12,500 nt of DNA. It comes from Stramonita haemastoma. Taxonomy: Eukaryota; Mollusca; Gastropoda; Neogastropoda; Muricidae. Under the pieces are notes generated by a model. The model did not search any database. It was given only the letters and a program-made list of their open reading frames with translations, and had not been told where the DNA came from. Positions 1-9,353 of the stretch are shown piece by piece. A program made the translations under genes and the position numbers. The stretch covers positions 45,284,753 through 45,297,252 of the forward strand of contig CM060328.1 of NCBI GenBank assembly GCA_030674155.1. Reading direction: 5' to 3'. Position 1 is the stretch's first letter, and each line of letters starts with the position of its first letter.

Positions 1-145
1 GTCTCTCACCAAACAACAACAACAAAATCTCTTATCTGGAGATTCACAGCTTCATGAATGAGTACGCACATGTCCTACTGATCGATTCGGACAGGAATCG
101 GCACTCAAAGCATCAAGCACGCATACCAACACCCAGTTAGGCTAG
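1..145. other. Unassigned sequence, no gene seen
   Basis: Mixed-composition sequence before the first CT array. No convincing open frame, tRNA-like box or similarity to the other repeats in this window was seen. Confidence 0.5.
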
Positions 146-146
146 C

Positions 147-169
147 CTCTCTCTCTCCTCTCCCCTCTT

Positions 170-214
<45 letters not shown>
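147..214. repeat. Imperfect (CT)n microsatellite
   Basis: CT dinucleotides broken by extra C or T residues. The strand is pure pyrimidine throughout, and the last 28 or so bases are a clean CT run. Confidence 0.95.
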
Positions 215-217
<3 letters not shown>

Positions 218-493
218 ACTGAGACAGACTCTTAGGTCTCTTGCTATAAAGACTAGAGGCACGAAAGTGAGCGACAGGCTCTAATGTTCACAGTCTGAGG
301 TTTCTACTCCGTCTGATGTTATTATCTGCCCTTACTTTCTAGACTACTTGATTGATAGCTGGTGAAATTCTCTCCTTTTTCGTGTGGTGTTTTTTTGTTG
401 TTGTTTTTTTTTGTTGGTTGGTTTTTTTTGGGGGGAGGCCTTTTCGTATGTTTTTAGTACGTACATTGCCATCTCTGAGTGTGAGATTGTGTG

Positions 494-494
<1 letters not shown>
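215..494. other. Unassigned spacer with T/G-rich low-complexity part
   Basis: The first half has no recognisable feature. From about 390 to 437 the plus strand is almost only T and G, with T runs and a G6 run, leading toward the TG array. Open frames that cross this stretch continue into dinucleotide repeats and are not credible genes. Confidence 0.5.

Positions 495-579
<85 letters not shown>
495..579. repeat. (TG)n microsatellite, 85 bp
   Basis: Uninterrupted TG dinucleotides. A long CA array starts about 135 bp downstream, so the two are inverted complements of each other. Alternating purine-pyrimidine tracts like this are a known Z-DNA-prone sequence class. Confidence 0.97.
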
Positions 580-581
<2 letters not shown>

Positions 582-652
582 TGTTAGTCACTTGTCGGCA
601 CGTTTCTCTGGTTTTTTCTCTGTCGGTCTCCGCGTTTGGACTTGTAAATACT

Positions 653-711
653 CGCGCGAAAACTACGCGCGCACGCACGCACGCACCATGCACGCACGCA
701 CAGCATGCACG

Positions 712-712
<1 letters not shown>
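653..712. repeat. Imperfect (ACGC)n microsatellite
   Basis: Short ACGC runs separated by CATG and CAGCATG interruptions. The run passes directly into the CA array, which suggests the two are stages of one compound array. Confidence 0.85.

Positions 713-713
<1 letters not shown>

Positions 714-806
<93 letters not shown>
714..806. repeat. (CA)n microsatellite, 93 bp
   Basis: Uninterrupted CA dinucleotides, complementary in the inverted sense to the TG array at 495-579. The apparent poly-Thr/His and poly-Val/Cys open frames on both strands come from these two arrays. Confidence 0.97.
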
Positions 807-808
<2 letters not shown>

Positions 809-865
809 AGTACGAATCTCGTTAAAGAAGATTTTTCCTCTGGCGTTGACATCAGTCCAACCCCA

Positions 866-866
<1 letters not shown>

Positions 867-897
<31 letters not shown>

Positions 898-903
898 AAA
901 AAA
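867..903. repeat. C21-A16 homopolymer junction
   Basis: Twenty-one C residues followed at once by sixteen A residues, ending six bases before the recognisable start of a SINE-A copy. Lengths of such runs are unreliable in most sequencing data. Confidence 0.9.
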
Positions 904-908
904 TATTT

Positions 909-1112
909 CTTCGAATGAGACTATAAACTGAGGTCCCGTGTGCAAACGCACGCAGAACATTTTGCGCACACGTTAAAACCCGTTCCGCTTTTCGGAAGAG
1001 TAGGCCATTGTGTGCCGGTGGGAACGGATGACAAAAATTGTACAAAAACTGCAGACAAAAACTGCACGTGAGTGCTTAATCCATTATCCTCGAAATAAAA
1101 GAATAAAAAATA
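909..1112 (+). mobile_element. SINE-A copy 1, core and 3' tail, no head
   Basis: One of six related copies in the window, all lying in or next to simple repeats. It starts with the conserved core (AATGAGAC, then GAGGTCCCGTGTGC), continues through GTAGGCCATTGTGTGCCGG and GGGAACGGATGAC, and ends with GAGTGCTTAATCCATTATCC and an AATAAA-rich tail. The middle, around 1030-1066, is degraded by a local duplication of an ACAAAAACTGCA-like piece. No tRNA-like head is visible upstream, so this is a 5'-truncated or headless copy. The family definition comes only from comparison within this window. Confidence 0.85.
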
Positions 1113-1500
1113 TTTTTTTTTAAAAAAACGTTTACAGTGTCAACAGACCCTTTTATTAAAATTCAAATACTATATTCTATTTCTTTTTGGGCCGTGTTTC
1201 TATCTGTGTTGAGACAACAAAAGCGAAGTGCTAAACAGTTTACAAATGACTTCCAGTTTACTTTTGAACCGGGTTCGCTCAGTTCAACGTCCTGAGCCAG
1301 CCAATTAATGACAAGAACACCACTTAACGACACCGAACACGTGACCTGCCCGGTGGTTCTCATTAACAGGGATCGGACTGATTCCCACATGGCCCGGCAA
1401 TCCACAGACTGCAAAGTTCGCAGACAGCGCGATAGGCCATATATCTGGTAGCTTTTACCTCATTCAGTCCGTGGAGAGAGGGTGGGTTGTGTCGTAACGG
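1113..1500. other. Unassigned sequence, no gene supported
   Basis: Mixed-composition sequence of about 390 bases. A minus-strand open frame of 83 codons (1163-1414) exists, but I recognise no domain in it and see no codon pattern or neighbouring exon that would support a gene. It may be single-copy spacer or an old repeat. Confidence 0.45.
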
Positions 1501-1572
1501 GCAGTGGTTACCATCCACCACCGGCCATTAACTGAAAGTGATAACTGGAAATGGAGAAAGACAGGGGTGGTT

Positions 1573-2096
1573 GGGGGGGGGGGGATAGACAGACAAACAG
1601 ACAGAAGAAAGAAGAAAGACTGGACAGGAAAGGACAAGGAGGAGAGAAGAAAAAGAAAGACACAAACAAATAAACAAAGAAAGAAAGGAAGGAAGGAAGG
1701 AAGGAAGGAAAAGGAAGGAAGGAGAGAAGGAAGAGAAGGAAGGAAGGGAGAAGGAAGGAAGGAGAGAAGGAAGGAAAGGAAGGAAGGAAGGAGGAAGGAA
1801 GGAAGGAGGAAGGAAGGAAGGAGAAGGAAGGAGGAAGGAAGGAAGGAAGGGAGGAAGGAAGGGAGGAAGGAAGGAAAGGAAGGAAGGAAGGAAGGAGGAA
1901 GGAAGGAAGGAAGGAAGAAGGAAGAGAAGGAAGGAAGGAAGGAAGGGAGAAGGAAGGAAGGAAGGAAGGAGGAAGGAGAGGAAGGGAAGGAAGGAGAAGG
2001 AAGGAAGGAAGGAGGAAGGAGGAGGAAGGAAAGGGAAAGGAAGGAAGGAAAGGAAAGGAAAGGAAGGAAGGAAAGAAGGAGAAGGAAAAAGAATCA
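1573..2096. repeat. Polypurine GGAA-type array
   Basis: After a G11 run and a short GACA patch comes a long array of GGAA units mixed with GGAGAA, GGGA and GAGA variants. From 1676 to 2093 every base on the plus strand is A or G (418 nt). The near 200-codon frames on both strands (Lys/Arg/Glu/Gly on plus, Ser/Phe/Leu/Pro on minus) follow from the lack of stops in such a repeat and are not genes. Confidence 0.96.
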
Positions 2097-2218
2097 GTAA
2101 GTTTGGATCTAAACAATGTTAACGAGGGTAAAGATTATGTTTTTATTCTAAAGTTATGGCTTCAAAAAAAAAAAACCATATGAAAGGAAAGGAACTACGC
2201 ACTGGCAAGACAGATGCA

Positions 2219-2219
<1 letters not shown>

Positions 2220-2301
<82 letters not shown>
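2220..2301. repeat. (GA)n microsatellite
   Basis: GA dinucleotides with one GAAGAG break. It lies directly against the 3' end of the minus-strand LINE. On the LINE strand it reads CT, as does the array after the second LINE tail at 5683. Confidence 0.95.
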
Positions 2302-2306
<5 letters not shown>

Positions 2307-3690
2307 CACGAACACTGAACACTGAACACTGAACACTGAAATGATTTAATGTACATTGGCCTTGGACCACAATACATTTGTTGGCTTGGGGTTCGGCAAT
2401 GGATTCATTCATATTATTAGCAATGCAAATGCATAAACAAGTAACTATTATCAACGATTAAAGAGAAAAAACACAATTATTCCCTTTCATGATTGAAACC
2501 TGAAATCAACCATGATACAGCTACAAAAGAACAAAAATGATGTCTAGTAAAACATGCATATTAAGTATATATCTGATCATAACAGCTAGTCAAGAAAGCA
2601 CTTGGGTCAACAATATTTTCCTTTTGTTAATAGAATGAAAAATATATCTAGACAAACTGTGCCTGTACTTGTCATTTGTTGCTTTGAGCAGATCTGGTAA
2701 TGGCACATTGACGCACTTGCTTAAGAACTTTTCCCTCAAGTCTGTGTACATTCAACATTCCACAAGAAAGTGGGCTTCATTTTCAACTACTGTTTTACAA
2801 AAAGGGCACATTTTTTCTTGAGCATTTTCATTATATCTGTATACATTATTATTAAGAGGTAGAACGTTACATCTTGCTTGTGTAATTGCTACGCGAAGCA
2901 GTAGACATCAATAGAGTTTATATATTGCTCTTTTTCAAAAAATACTTTTAAACGATCTGTAATCGTCATACCTCTCTTTATCTCGTATAGTCCCATCCAA
3001 TTCTTGAATGAACAGATCCACTTATCTTTGTTTCAACATACCTAAGAAAGCTTTTACATCTCCCACACTTTGCTGCATCCAAACAATGTTAAAACCTGTT
3101 TCACACAAAATTTCTCTTATTTTTGAAATCCAGCAATGTTTCCCATGTCTATCTAACTCTAGCTGCATGCAGTAAGCATTATATGATATTCTATTTTGAT
3201 CTAATTGCAGTAGTTTTAACCAGTACTTAATGGCTCTTATACAGGAGTTGACATAAAGTGGATATCTTCCTAAATCACCGTATACCATCTTATTGCGTGT
3301 CCTTACTGGTACTCCTAAAAATCTTTTACATGCCATCAAATGAATTTTCTCGATGTGTTCTAGTCTGTTTGTGCCCCATATTGCTGATGAGTACAATAGA
3401 ATTAGTTGAATCTTAATATCGAAAATCTTGAAGAAAGTACGAACGTTCATCTCTTTATATCTATGAAAGACTTTATTTAACTGAATCACTGCCTTCCTTC
3501 CCTTAGTGACTAAATGCTCTGTACCCAATTTACAGCTAATCTTTGTCGTGAAATTAAACCCTAAATAACAATACTGGTTCACGACTTCTAACCTAATACC
3601 ACTGTAATACCATTGTTCCTGTTTTGAAAGAAATCCCCCTTTCCTAAAGACCATCACCTTTGTTTTATTGATGTTGACACTCAATTGTAA
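2302..3690 (-). mobile_element. 5'-truncated non-LTR retrotransposon (LINE)
   Basis: About 1.4 kb of a LINE read on the minus strand. It consists of the end of a reverse transcriptase reading frame (3690 down to 2590), a 3' UTR of about 215 bp, and a terminal block with repeated TTCAGTG heptamers (2302-2340). The recognisable protein starts just after the place where the catalytic Y-x-D-D region would lie, so the polymerase active site is lost. Sequence 5' of 3690 switches abruptly into a GACA/GAGA array. The 3' terminal block of about 70 bp recurs on the plus strand at 5613-5683, which supports it as the true element end. The clade (jockey, CR1, L2 or related) cannot be fixed from this fragment. 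Confidence 0.85.
2590..3690 (-). pseudogene. Broken LINE reverse transcriptase, C-terminal part
   Basis: The longest intact piece is 220 codons (3684-3022). It opens at a non-ATG codon, so the reported start is only where homology meets the repeat. Near the start is KTKVMVFRKGG, and about 25 residues later YCYLGFNF, a pattern typical of the region after the palm domain in LINE reverse transcriptases. The frame is broken by a TAA at 3022-3024. It then continues in register (VDLFIQELDG and on), shifts by one base near 2937 and returns near 2897. It then reads CPFCKTVVENEAHFLVEC, a Cys-Cys-His-Cys zinc-knuckle-like motif of the LINE C-terminus, before a TGA at 2752-2754. A further 50 or so in-frame codons end at a TGA at 2590-2592, probably the original stop. 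It cannot make a working protein. Confidence 0.85.
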
Positions 3691-3850
3691 AGAGAGACAG
3701 AGAGACAGAGACAGAGACAGAGAGACAGAGAGAGACAGAGAGAGACAGAGACAGAGAGACAGAGAAGAGACAGACAGACAGACAGACAGAGAGACATACA
3801 GACACAGACACAGACAGACAGAGACACAGACAGAGACAGAGAGACTGACA
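3691..3850. repeat. (GACA)n/(GAGA)n compound microsatellite
   Basis: Mixture of AGAGAC, GACA and GACAGA units, purine-rich on the plus strand. It starts at the exact point where LINE homology stops, so the LINE either inserted in it or the array grew from the truncation point. Confidence 0.95.
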
Positions 3851-4053
3851 CTGATAATGGAAATCCGCTATTGCGGTAAGCTTTGGATCCTGTTTACGAG
3901 GGTACAATGGGCCCCCTGCCCATTGAGTGTAACACACATAACAGAAAGGAAACAAAAAACCAGTTTGCTACAACGCATGTCATCATCATGGCATGGATTC
4001 TATATCATAGTTTAACAGCAGGAACAAACACGGATATTGTAGACCATGATGGC
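3851..4053. other. Unassigned spacer
   Basis: About 200 bases with no gene or repeat I can identify. No reverse transcriptase homology resumes here on the minus strand, so the upstream part of the LINE is absent. Confidence 0.5.
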
Positions 4054-4138
4054 TGTTTGTTTGTTCGTTCGTTTGTTGGTTGGTTTGTTTGTTGGTGTGT
4101 TTGTTTGTTTGTTTGTTAATGTGTTTGTTTGTTTGTTG
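4054..4138. repeat. (GTTT)n microsatellite, imperfect
   Basis: GTTT units interrupted by GTTC, GTTG and GTTAATGT variants. The Phe/Val/Cys-rich frame through it is an artefact. Confidence 0.92.
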
Positions 4139-4370
4139 CTTTCCAATGCATCATTCCAGTGGCGTGGAGAGGGGCGTCTGCTGCATGGGTAACAGCTTGC
4201 CCTCCATGCTTACCTACCCAGGTTTTGCGCGCTCTGAAGACTAGAGCGCAACTCCATAGTCTTCCGAGACTGATGGGTGCCTACTATATACTATATGTTT
4301 GTTTGTTAACTTTGTTTTATTTTGTTCTTTTATTTCTGGGCGTAGCAGAGAGACAACAATGAACAATGAT
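4139..4370. other. Unassigned sequence with overlapping hairpins
   Basis: Contains two perfect inverted repeats that share bases: GCGCTCT (4229-4235) with AGAGCGC (4243-4249), and GAAGACTA (4236-4243) with TAGTCTTC (4257-4264). They cannot form together. The region has the look of an old dispersed repeat, but I could not match it to another copy in the window. A 77-codon plus frame overlaps it without recognisable domains. Confidence 0.4.
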
Positions 4371-4371
4371 C

Positions 4372-4411
4372 TTTTTTTGGTGGGGGAGGGGGGGAGGGGG
4401 AGGGAGGGGGA
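4372..4411 (+). repeat. G-run cluster, G-quadruplex-type motif
   Basis: After a T run come five G runs of five, seven, five, three and five, each separated by a single A (4382-4410). This fits the standard four-run G3+ rule with very short loops on the plus strand. Confidence 0.85.
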
Positions 4412-4561
4412 CTGTTAATCAAAGCTTTGCCTTCCACTCAGTACCTCCCTACATTGCTCACACAAGTCATTGATAGACGTGTTTTTATAAACTTATGTCA
4501 TGTACAAAACCAACTGTAACATGAAGAGTGGACCTGAACAAACCACATGAATTCCAAAAGT

Positions 4562-4776
4562 CCTTCGGATGAGACTTTAAACCGAGGCCCCGTGTGCGAA
4601 CGCACGCAGAACATCCTGCGCACACGTTAAATCCTGTTCCGCTTTTCGTAAGAGTAGGCCATCGTGTGCCGGTGGGAACAGATGACATTTACAAAACTGC
4701 ATACACACGGGGACTGGATGTAAAAAAAAAAGCACAAGAGTGCTTATTCCATTATCCTGGATATGATACTAAATAA
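4562..4776 (+). mobile_element. SINE-A copy 2, best preserved core and tail
   Basis: Cleanest copy of the SINE-A core plus tail and the reference for the others. Blocks in order: TCGGATGAGAC, GAGGCCCCGTGTGCG, GAACATCCTGCGCACACG, CCGCTTTTCGTAAGAGTAGG, GTGTGCCGGTGGGAACAG, ACACGGGGACTGGATG, A10, then CAAGAGTGCTTATTCCATTA and an AAATAA end. No tRNA-like head is seen upstream, so it is 5'-truncated or headless. Two short open frames in it (minus 4688-4485 and plus 4594-4776) are by-products. Confidence 0.88.
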
Positions 4777-5159
4777 TTTGTCGTTAGCTTTAAGAACGCT
4801 GGAAAGACAGCAGCGAGTGGAAGGCATTGGGTGGTGGATTAGGATAGTCACCGGGGGACGATCAAAGACCGCGTAAGGTATGTAGATGATAACAGGCTGC
4901 TTTTCTGTGTTCAGTATCCGTATTGATTCCCTTCCTCATCTTGGCCAGCTAGCTACATGATACGTCCCCCTCCTCAGCGTGAATTTCTCGTCCTGTTTTA
5001 TGCACCAATGAAAACAGGCATCATCTGCAGCCAAGTGCAGATCATCCAATACAATGCCATCTGACTCAGGTAATTGGAGCAACACTCTCAAACTCGCATT
5101 CGTTCATTAAATGGATGAAGCTCGACTGTGTGGTCTCAATCTACCCACTGAGCCCACAC

Positions 5160-5161
<2 letters not shown>
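4777..5161. other. Unassigned sequence, no gene supported
   Basis: About 385 bases of mixed composition. No open frame of note, no tRNA boxes, and no resemblance to the LINE or SINE families described here. Confidence 0.45.
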
Positions 5162-5255
<94 letters not shown>

Positions 5256-5272
5256 CCCCTCTCTTCTCTCTC
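5162..5272. repeat. (CT)n microsatellite
   Basis: Pure CT for about 75 bases, then interrupted by CC and TT steps while remaining all pyrimidine. A Ser-Leu repeat frame through it is an artefact. Confidence 0.96.
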
Positions 5273-5612
5273 ATGTGTTTCTATGAGTGAAGGTTTGTTT
5301 TGTGGGCACACTTTTCCTGGTGCAGTGAATGTTTTGAGAATACAATAGTTTATGAGGTTTGTAAGTATTTTGACAATGGAAGTCTGTAAGTAGACTGATT
5401 TCAGTTGTCATGATGTATGATGTGCCTGATGAGTGTATTTTGTATGTTATAAAGTGTCAGCCTTTGTTTATTTAGTTATGATTCGGAAGATACATATTCA
5501 ACAATGTATTGTTTTCTGTACACGCCAAGGCATCAAGGCAAAGCCTTATCAAAGTTTATGAAAAGTTATTTTTCTTTTTTTTTTTGCATTTTTCCATTTT
5601 TGCCCCTGAAAG
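5273..5612 (+). other. Unassigned, possibly LINE 3' UTR
   Basis: AT-rich sequence leading into the conserved LINE tail at 5613. It does not visibly match the 3' UTR of the minus-strand LINE (2376-2589), so it is either UTR of a different LINE sharing the same end or unrelated flank. A T12 run lies near 5574-5585. Confidence 0.35.
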
Positions 5613-5905
<293 letters not shown>

Positions 5906-6245
5906 CTGTTTGTCGATAGTTTGCACCAAAGGGAAACAGTTGATTGTTACGGTGCGGATCAGCCCCTTCCACTCGTTTCTGTTGCTGTATTGCTGCTCTG
6001 AACTGGTCGGGGTTCCAATCAGGATCCGCCTTTATTTTTGTTGCCATTGCTCTGCCTGGTTTCCGTCAAAGAAGAAAAGCAGTTGATATCTTCATCGCCT
6101 GACACATTCCAGCTAAATACAGTGATTTTCAGTCAACAATGCAGTCAGGGGTTCTCCACAGTCACTGGAAGACCAGTCACTGAGAGTCATGACGAGAATT
6201 TTAACACAACACAGTGTGAAAATATGCATGTCTGTTATGCACGTA
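5906..6245. other. Unassigned sequence, no gene supported
   Basis: About 340 bases. Short plus frames (5871-6086, 6038-6250) carry no recognisable domain. An imperfect direct repeat, CAGTCACTGGAAG and CAGTCACTGAGAG (about 6161-6187), is the only structure seen. Part may belong to the LINE remnant that becomes recognisable at 6249, but I could not trace homology here. Confidence 0.45.
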
Positions 6246-6248
6246 CAT

Positions 6249-6529
6249 GACAGAATCCAGCAAACCATTGGTCCCCACGAAAACCTTCTATCAATCGTAA
6301 AGAAGCGTAAACTTTAATGTCACAAGATCAAAAGAACTTGCAAAAACAATACTGCAAGGCGCTGTCCAAGGAGGAAGGAAAAGAGGCAGACCAAGGAAGA
6401 GATGGGAGGACAACATCAGCGACTGGACAGGCCTAGAACTCAACAGAACCCTGAGAAAGGCAGAACAGAGAGAGGAATGGAGGGAACTGGTTGTCAAGTC
6501 TTTGGGGGTCGCCAGACTAGGGGATTAGA
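6249..6529 (+). pseudogene. LINE reverse transcriptase C-terminus, frameshifted
   Basis: Plus-strand remnant of the extreme C-terminus of a LINE polyprotein, of a family different from the minus-strand element. The first part reads DRIQQTIGPHENLLSIV. An extra A near 6300 and a small deletion near 6316 then shift the frame. The second part reads VTRSKELAKTILQG, then RGRPRKRWEDNISDWTG, and on to a TAG at 6527-6529. The basic RGRPRKRW patch followed by EDNI--WTG is a familiar ending of LINE ORF2-type proteins in invertebrate genomes (recalled family knowledge, not searched). Catalytic domains are absent. The stop codon runs straight into a GATA array, which may be the element's microsatellite-like 3' tail. 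Confidence 0.8.
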
Positions 6530-6578
6530 TAGATAGATAGGTAAACAGACAGCACAGACACATAGATAAATAGATAGA

Positions 6579-6630
<52 letters not shown>

Positions 6631-6638
6631 TAGATAGT

Positions 6639-6692
<54 letters not shown>

Positions 6693-6694
6693 GA

Positions 6695-6778
<84 letters not shown>

Positions 6779-6805
6779 TAGATAGATTGAAGATAGATAG
6801 ATTGA
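6526..6805. repeat. (GATA)n/(GACA)n compound microsatellite
   Basis: GATA units with a central GACA block (about 6598-6632) and a few single-base or short breaks. The minus-strand reading gives a Ser-Ile-Tyr-Leu repeat frame of 135 codons that is not a gene. Confidence 0.96.
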
Positions 6806-6845
6806 AGGAATTAAGGAATGAAGATATGAAGATTGGATGGATGAA

Positions 6846-6904
6846 GAATGAATGAATGAATGAATGAATGAATGAATGAATGAATGAATGAATGAATGCA
6901 TGAA
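6846..6904 (-). repeat. (GAAT)n array, ATTC tail of a minus element
   Basis: Clean tetranucleotide repeat. On the minus strand it reads ATTC and directly follows an AATAAAG signal in the adjacent sequence, as expected for the 3' tail of a retroelement. Confidence 0.9.
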
Positions 6905-7097
6905 TAATCTTTATTTTTCAAGGGTTACAGAGTAAGTATTACATACTTTTTTTCATCCGGCCCTTGCCCTGATAAGGGAATAAAGCTAAGAAACACCCTC
7001 TCTACCCTTACAAACCAGCTTGACCAACATCAGTTCAACCAATATTTTAAGGGAAGATGATGGGATACATTCAGAGAGAGATTTGATTGATTCATTC
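6905..7097 (-). mobile_element. Probable LINE 3' UTR fragment
   Basis: Read on the minus strand this ends CTCTGTAACCCTTG, then AAAAATAAAGATTATTCAT, and passes into ATTC repeats. A polyadenylation-like AATAAA just before a tetranucleotide tail is typical of invertebrate LINE 3' ends. There is no coding remnant, so this is a 5'-truncated piece identified by structure only. It lies in the same orientation as the SINE-A fragment upstream of it. Confidence 0.5.
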
Positions 7098-7566
<469 letters not shown>

Positions 7567-7613
7567 TGTAAAGGCGTGTTCCTGCTTCGTTCTTCTAAGT
7601 CATGTGACCGCCG

Positions 7614-8138
<525 letters not shown>

Positions 8139-8300
8139 CCTGATCCGCTTTTTGGAAGAGTAGGCCATGGTGTGCGCAGTGGGAACCGATGACAAATATG
8201 TAAAACCGAATAGACACGGGGACGGGATTCTTTTTCTTTAAAAAAAAAAAAGAAAGCAGATTAGTGCTTATTCCATTATCTCGAAATAAAAAATAAATCA
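8139..8300 (+). mobile_element. SINE-A copy 4, 3' part
   Basis: Starts at CCGCTTTTTGGAAGAGTAGG, keeps CCATGGTGTGC and GTGGGAACCGATGAC, then GACACGGGGACGGGATT, an A-run, TTAGTGCTTATTCCATTATC and an AAATAAAAAATAAA tail. Core and head are missing. The apparent frames on the minus strand here are incidental. Confidence 0.85.
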
Positions 8301-8794
8301 AAGAACGGGGGAGCGAGGCGTCAGAGACCTCAGTTTCTCTAGGGACCAGCATGTTGAGGGCGGTGCCCATCTCCTCTCCCTCGCTGCTTTACCTTCCCTG
8401 ACCCTGAAGAGGCCAGGTACCCATTTACAGCTGGGTGAACTGGAGGAACTGTACTGTAGCCAAGGCGCGCAAACGGTCGCCCACCCAATTGGCAACCACG
8501 GTCGAGGCTGCTTAACTTGACTGGGGGAAAGCGGACGCCCATAACTATTCTATTTCGGACCATGTCAGGAATAAGGATGTACGCCTGCAGTCTCGTCGGA
8601 CAAACCACGCAGACTCTCATGAGGATCTTTACAATAATCAAGGGAAAAAAACAAAAAAAACGCTGCAATACAGAATTTTAGTAAGGTCACAAGATCCGAC
8701 CGCCTTTCAATTCAAGACAACCTTGCACCTGGCGAAGCGTAATAGGAAGAGGTTGAAAAGAAAAAATGACTGAAGCAAACAAGAACACTGTTTT
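8301..8794. other. Unassigned, possibly old dispersed repeat
   Basis: Between the two SINEs the sequence is GC-richer than its flanks. A stretch around 8410-8450 (CAGGTACCCATTTACAGC then TGGGTGAACTGGAGG) contains a small inverted repeat ACCCA/TGGGT and resembles a dispersed repeat I remember from invertebrate genomes, without proof. Several overlapping minus frames (8370-8110, 8495-8298, 8668-8339) give no recognisable domain. Confidence 0.35.
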
Positions 8795-9207
8795 AAATTT
8801 TATTTTATACCACTTCATGTCACAGCAGATTTCTCTGTGTGAAATCCGGGCTGTTCTCCCCGGGGAAAGCTCGTTGCCCCAAGTGCAGCGCCTACCCATT
8901 ATTTTTTTTCTTTTTCCTTGTCTGCAACTGTTTTTCTTTCCCTATCTGAGCAGCTTTTTTTCTACACAATTTTGCCAGGGATAACCCTCTTGTTGCCGTG
9001 GATTCTTTTACGTGTGCTAAATAATGATGTGCAACACACGGGACCTCGGTGTATCGTCTCACCCGAAAGACTAGCACCCAGACCACCACTCTGGATCTAA
9101 TGGATGGGCGGAAAGTTTGGGGACCAAACGGGATTCGAACCACCGCACACTCCGACCCAGGCTTTTCGCATTCTAGGCAGGCGCGTTACCTGTAGACCAC
9201 CGATCCA
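8795..9207 (-). mobile_element. tRNA-derived SINE-B copy 1, near full length
   Basis: Read on the minus strand from 9207. A tRNA-like head carries A box TGGTCTACAGG (9199-9189) and B box GGTTCGAATCC (9141-9131), both perfect fits to the RNA polymerase III consensus. The conserved central domain follows (GGTGAGACGATACACCGAGG, CCCGTGTGTTGCAC, TAGCACACGTAAAAG, CACGGCAACAAGAGGG). A variable T/A-rich stretch and the 3' end GTGACATGAAGTGGTATAAA come next, then an AAATAAAATTTAAA tail. It is about 410 bases long. Mobilisation would depend on a partner LINE. The central domain is of the type reported as conserved across molluscan and other animal SINEs. I cannot name the superfamily with certainty. 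Confidence 0.85.
9131..9199 (-). promoter_or_regulatory. Internal RNA polymerase III promoter (A and B boxes)
   Basis: The A box matches TRGYNNANNGG at all fixed positions and the B box matches GGTTCGANTCC at all positions. The spacing is tRNA-like. This is the best preserved of the tRNA-like heads in the window. Confidence 0.75.
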
Positions 9208-9353
9208 CTTGTAGGTAGACAACAACCCTGAATAGAATGGCACAAAGGGAAAAGGCGCCTCTGAGGCCCAGGTATTGGCACACGACCGTCACAAGTGGAG
9301 AGAGCTTGGGATTCTGTCAGCTAGCGTGGGGCCTCTATGACTAGTCTGGACTT
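9208..9353. other. Unassigned spacer
   Basis: Short mixed-composition spacer between the SINE-B head and the minisatellite. No feature seen. Confidence 0.5.

Noticed and set aside
352..1045. Several frames with poly-Cys/Val and poly-Thr/His
   Set aside because: They derive from the TG and CA arrays, and mirrored frames occur on both strands.
1163..1414. 83-codon minus frame as a small gene
   Set aside because: No recognisable domain or supporting context. A frame of this length is expected by chance in 12.5 kb.
1504..2116. Lys/Arg/Glu/Gly-rich plus frame and Ser/Phe/Leu/Pro-rich minus frame of about 200 codons
   Set aside because: Both are translations of the GGAA polypurine array.
3665..3955. 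Frames of 96 and 115 codons across the GACA array
   Set aside because: Repeat-derived Ser/Val/Leu or Arg/Asp/Glu runs that overlap the LINE breakpoint.
9131..9207. Genuine tRNA gene on the minus strand
   Set aside because: A and B boxes are good, but I see no paired acceptor stem or clear anticodon arm, and the homology continues for 330 bases into a SINE body shared with the copy at 10441-10991.
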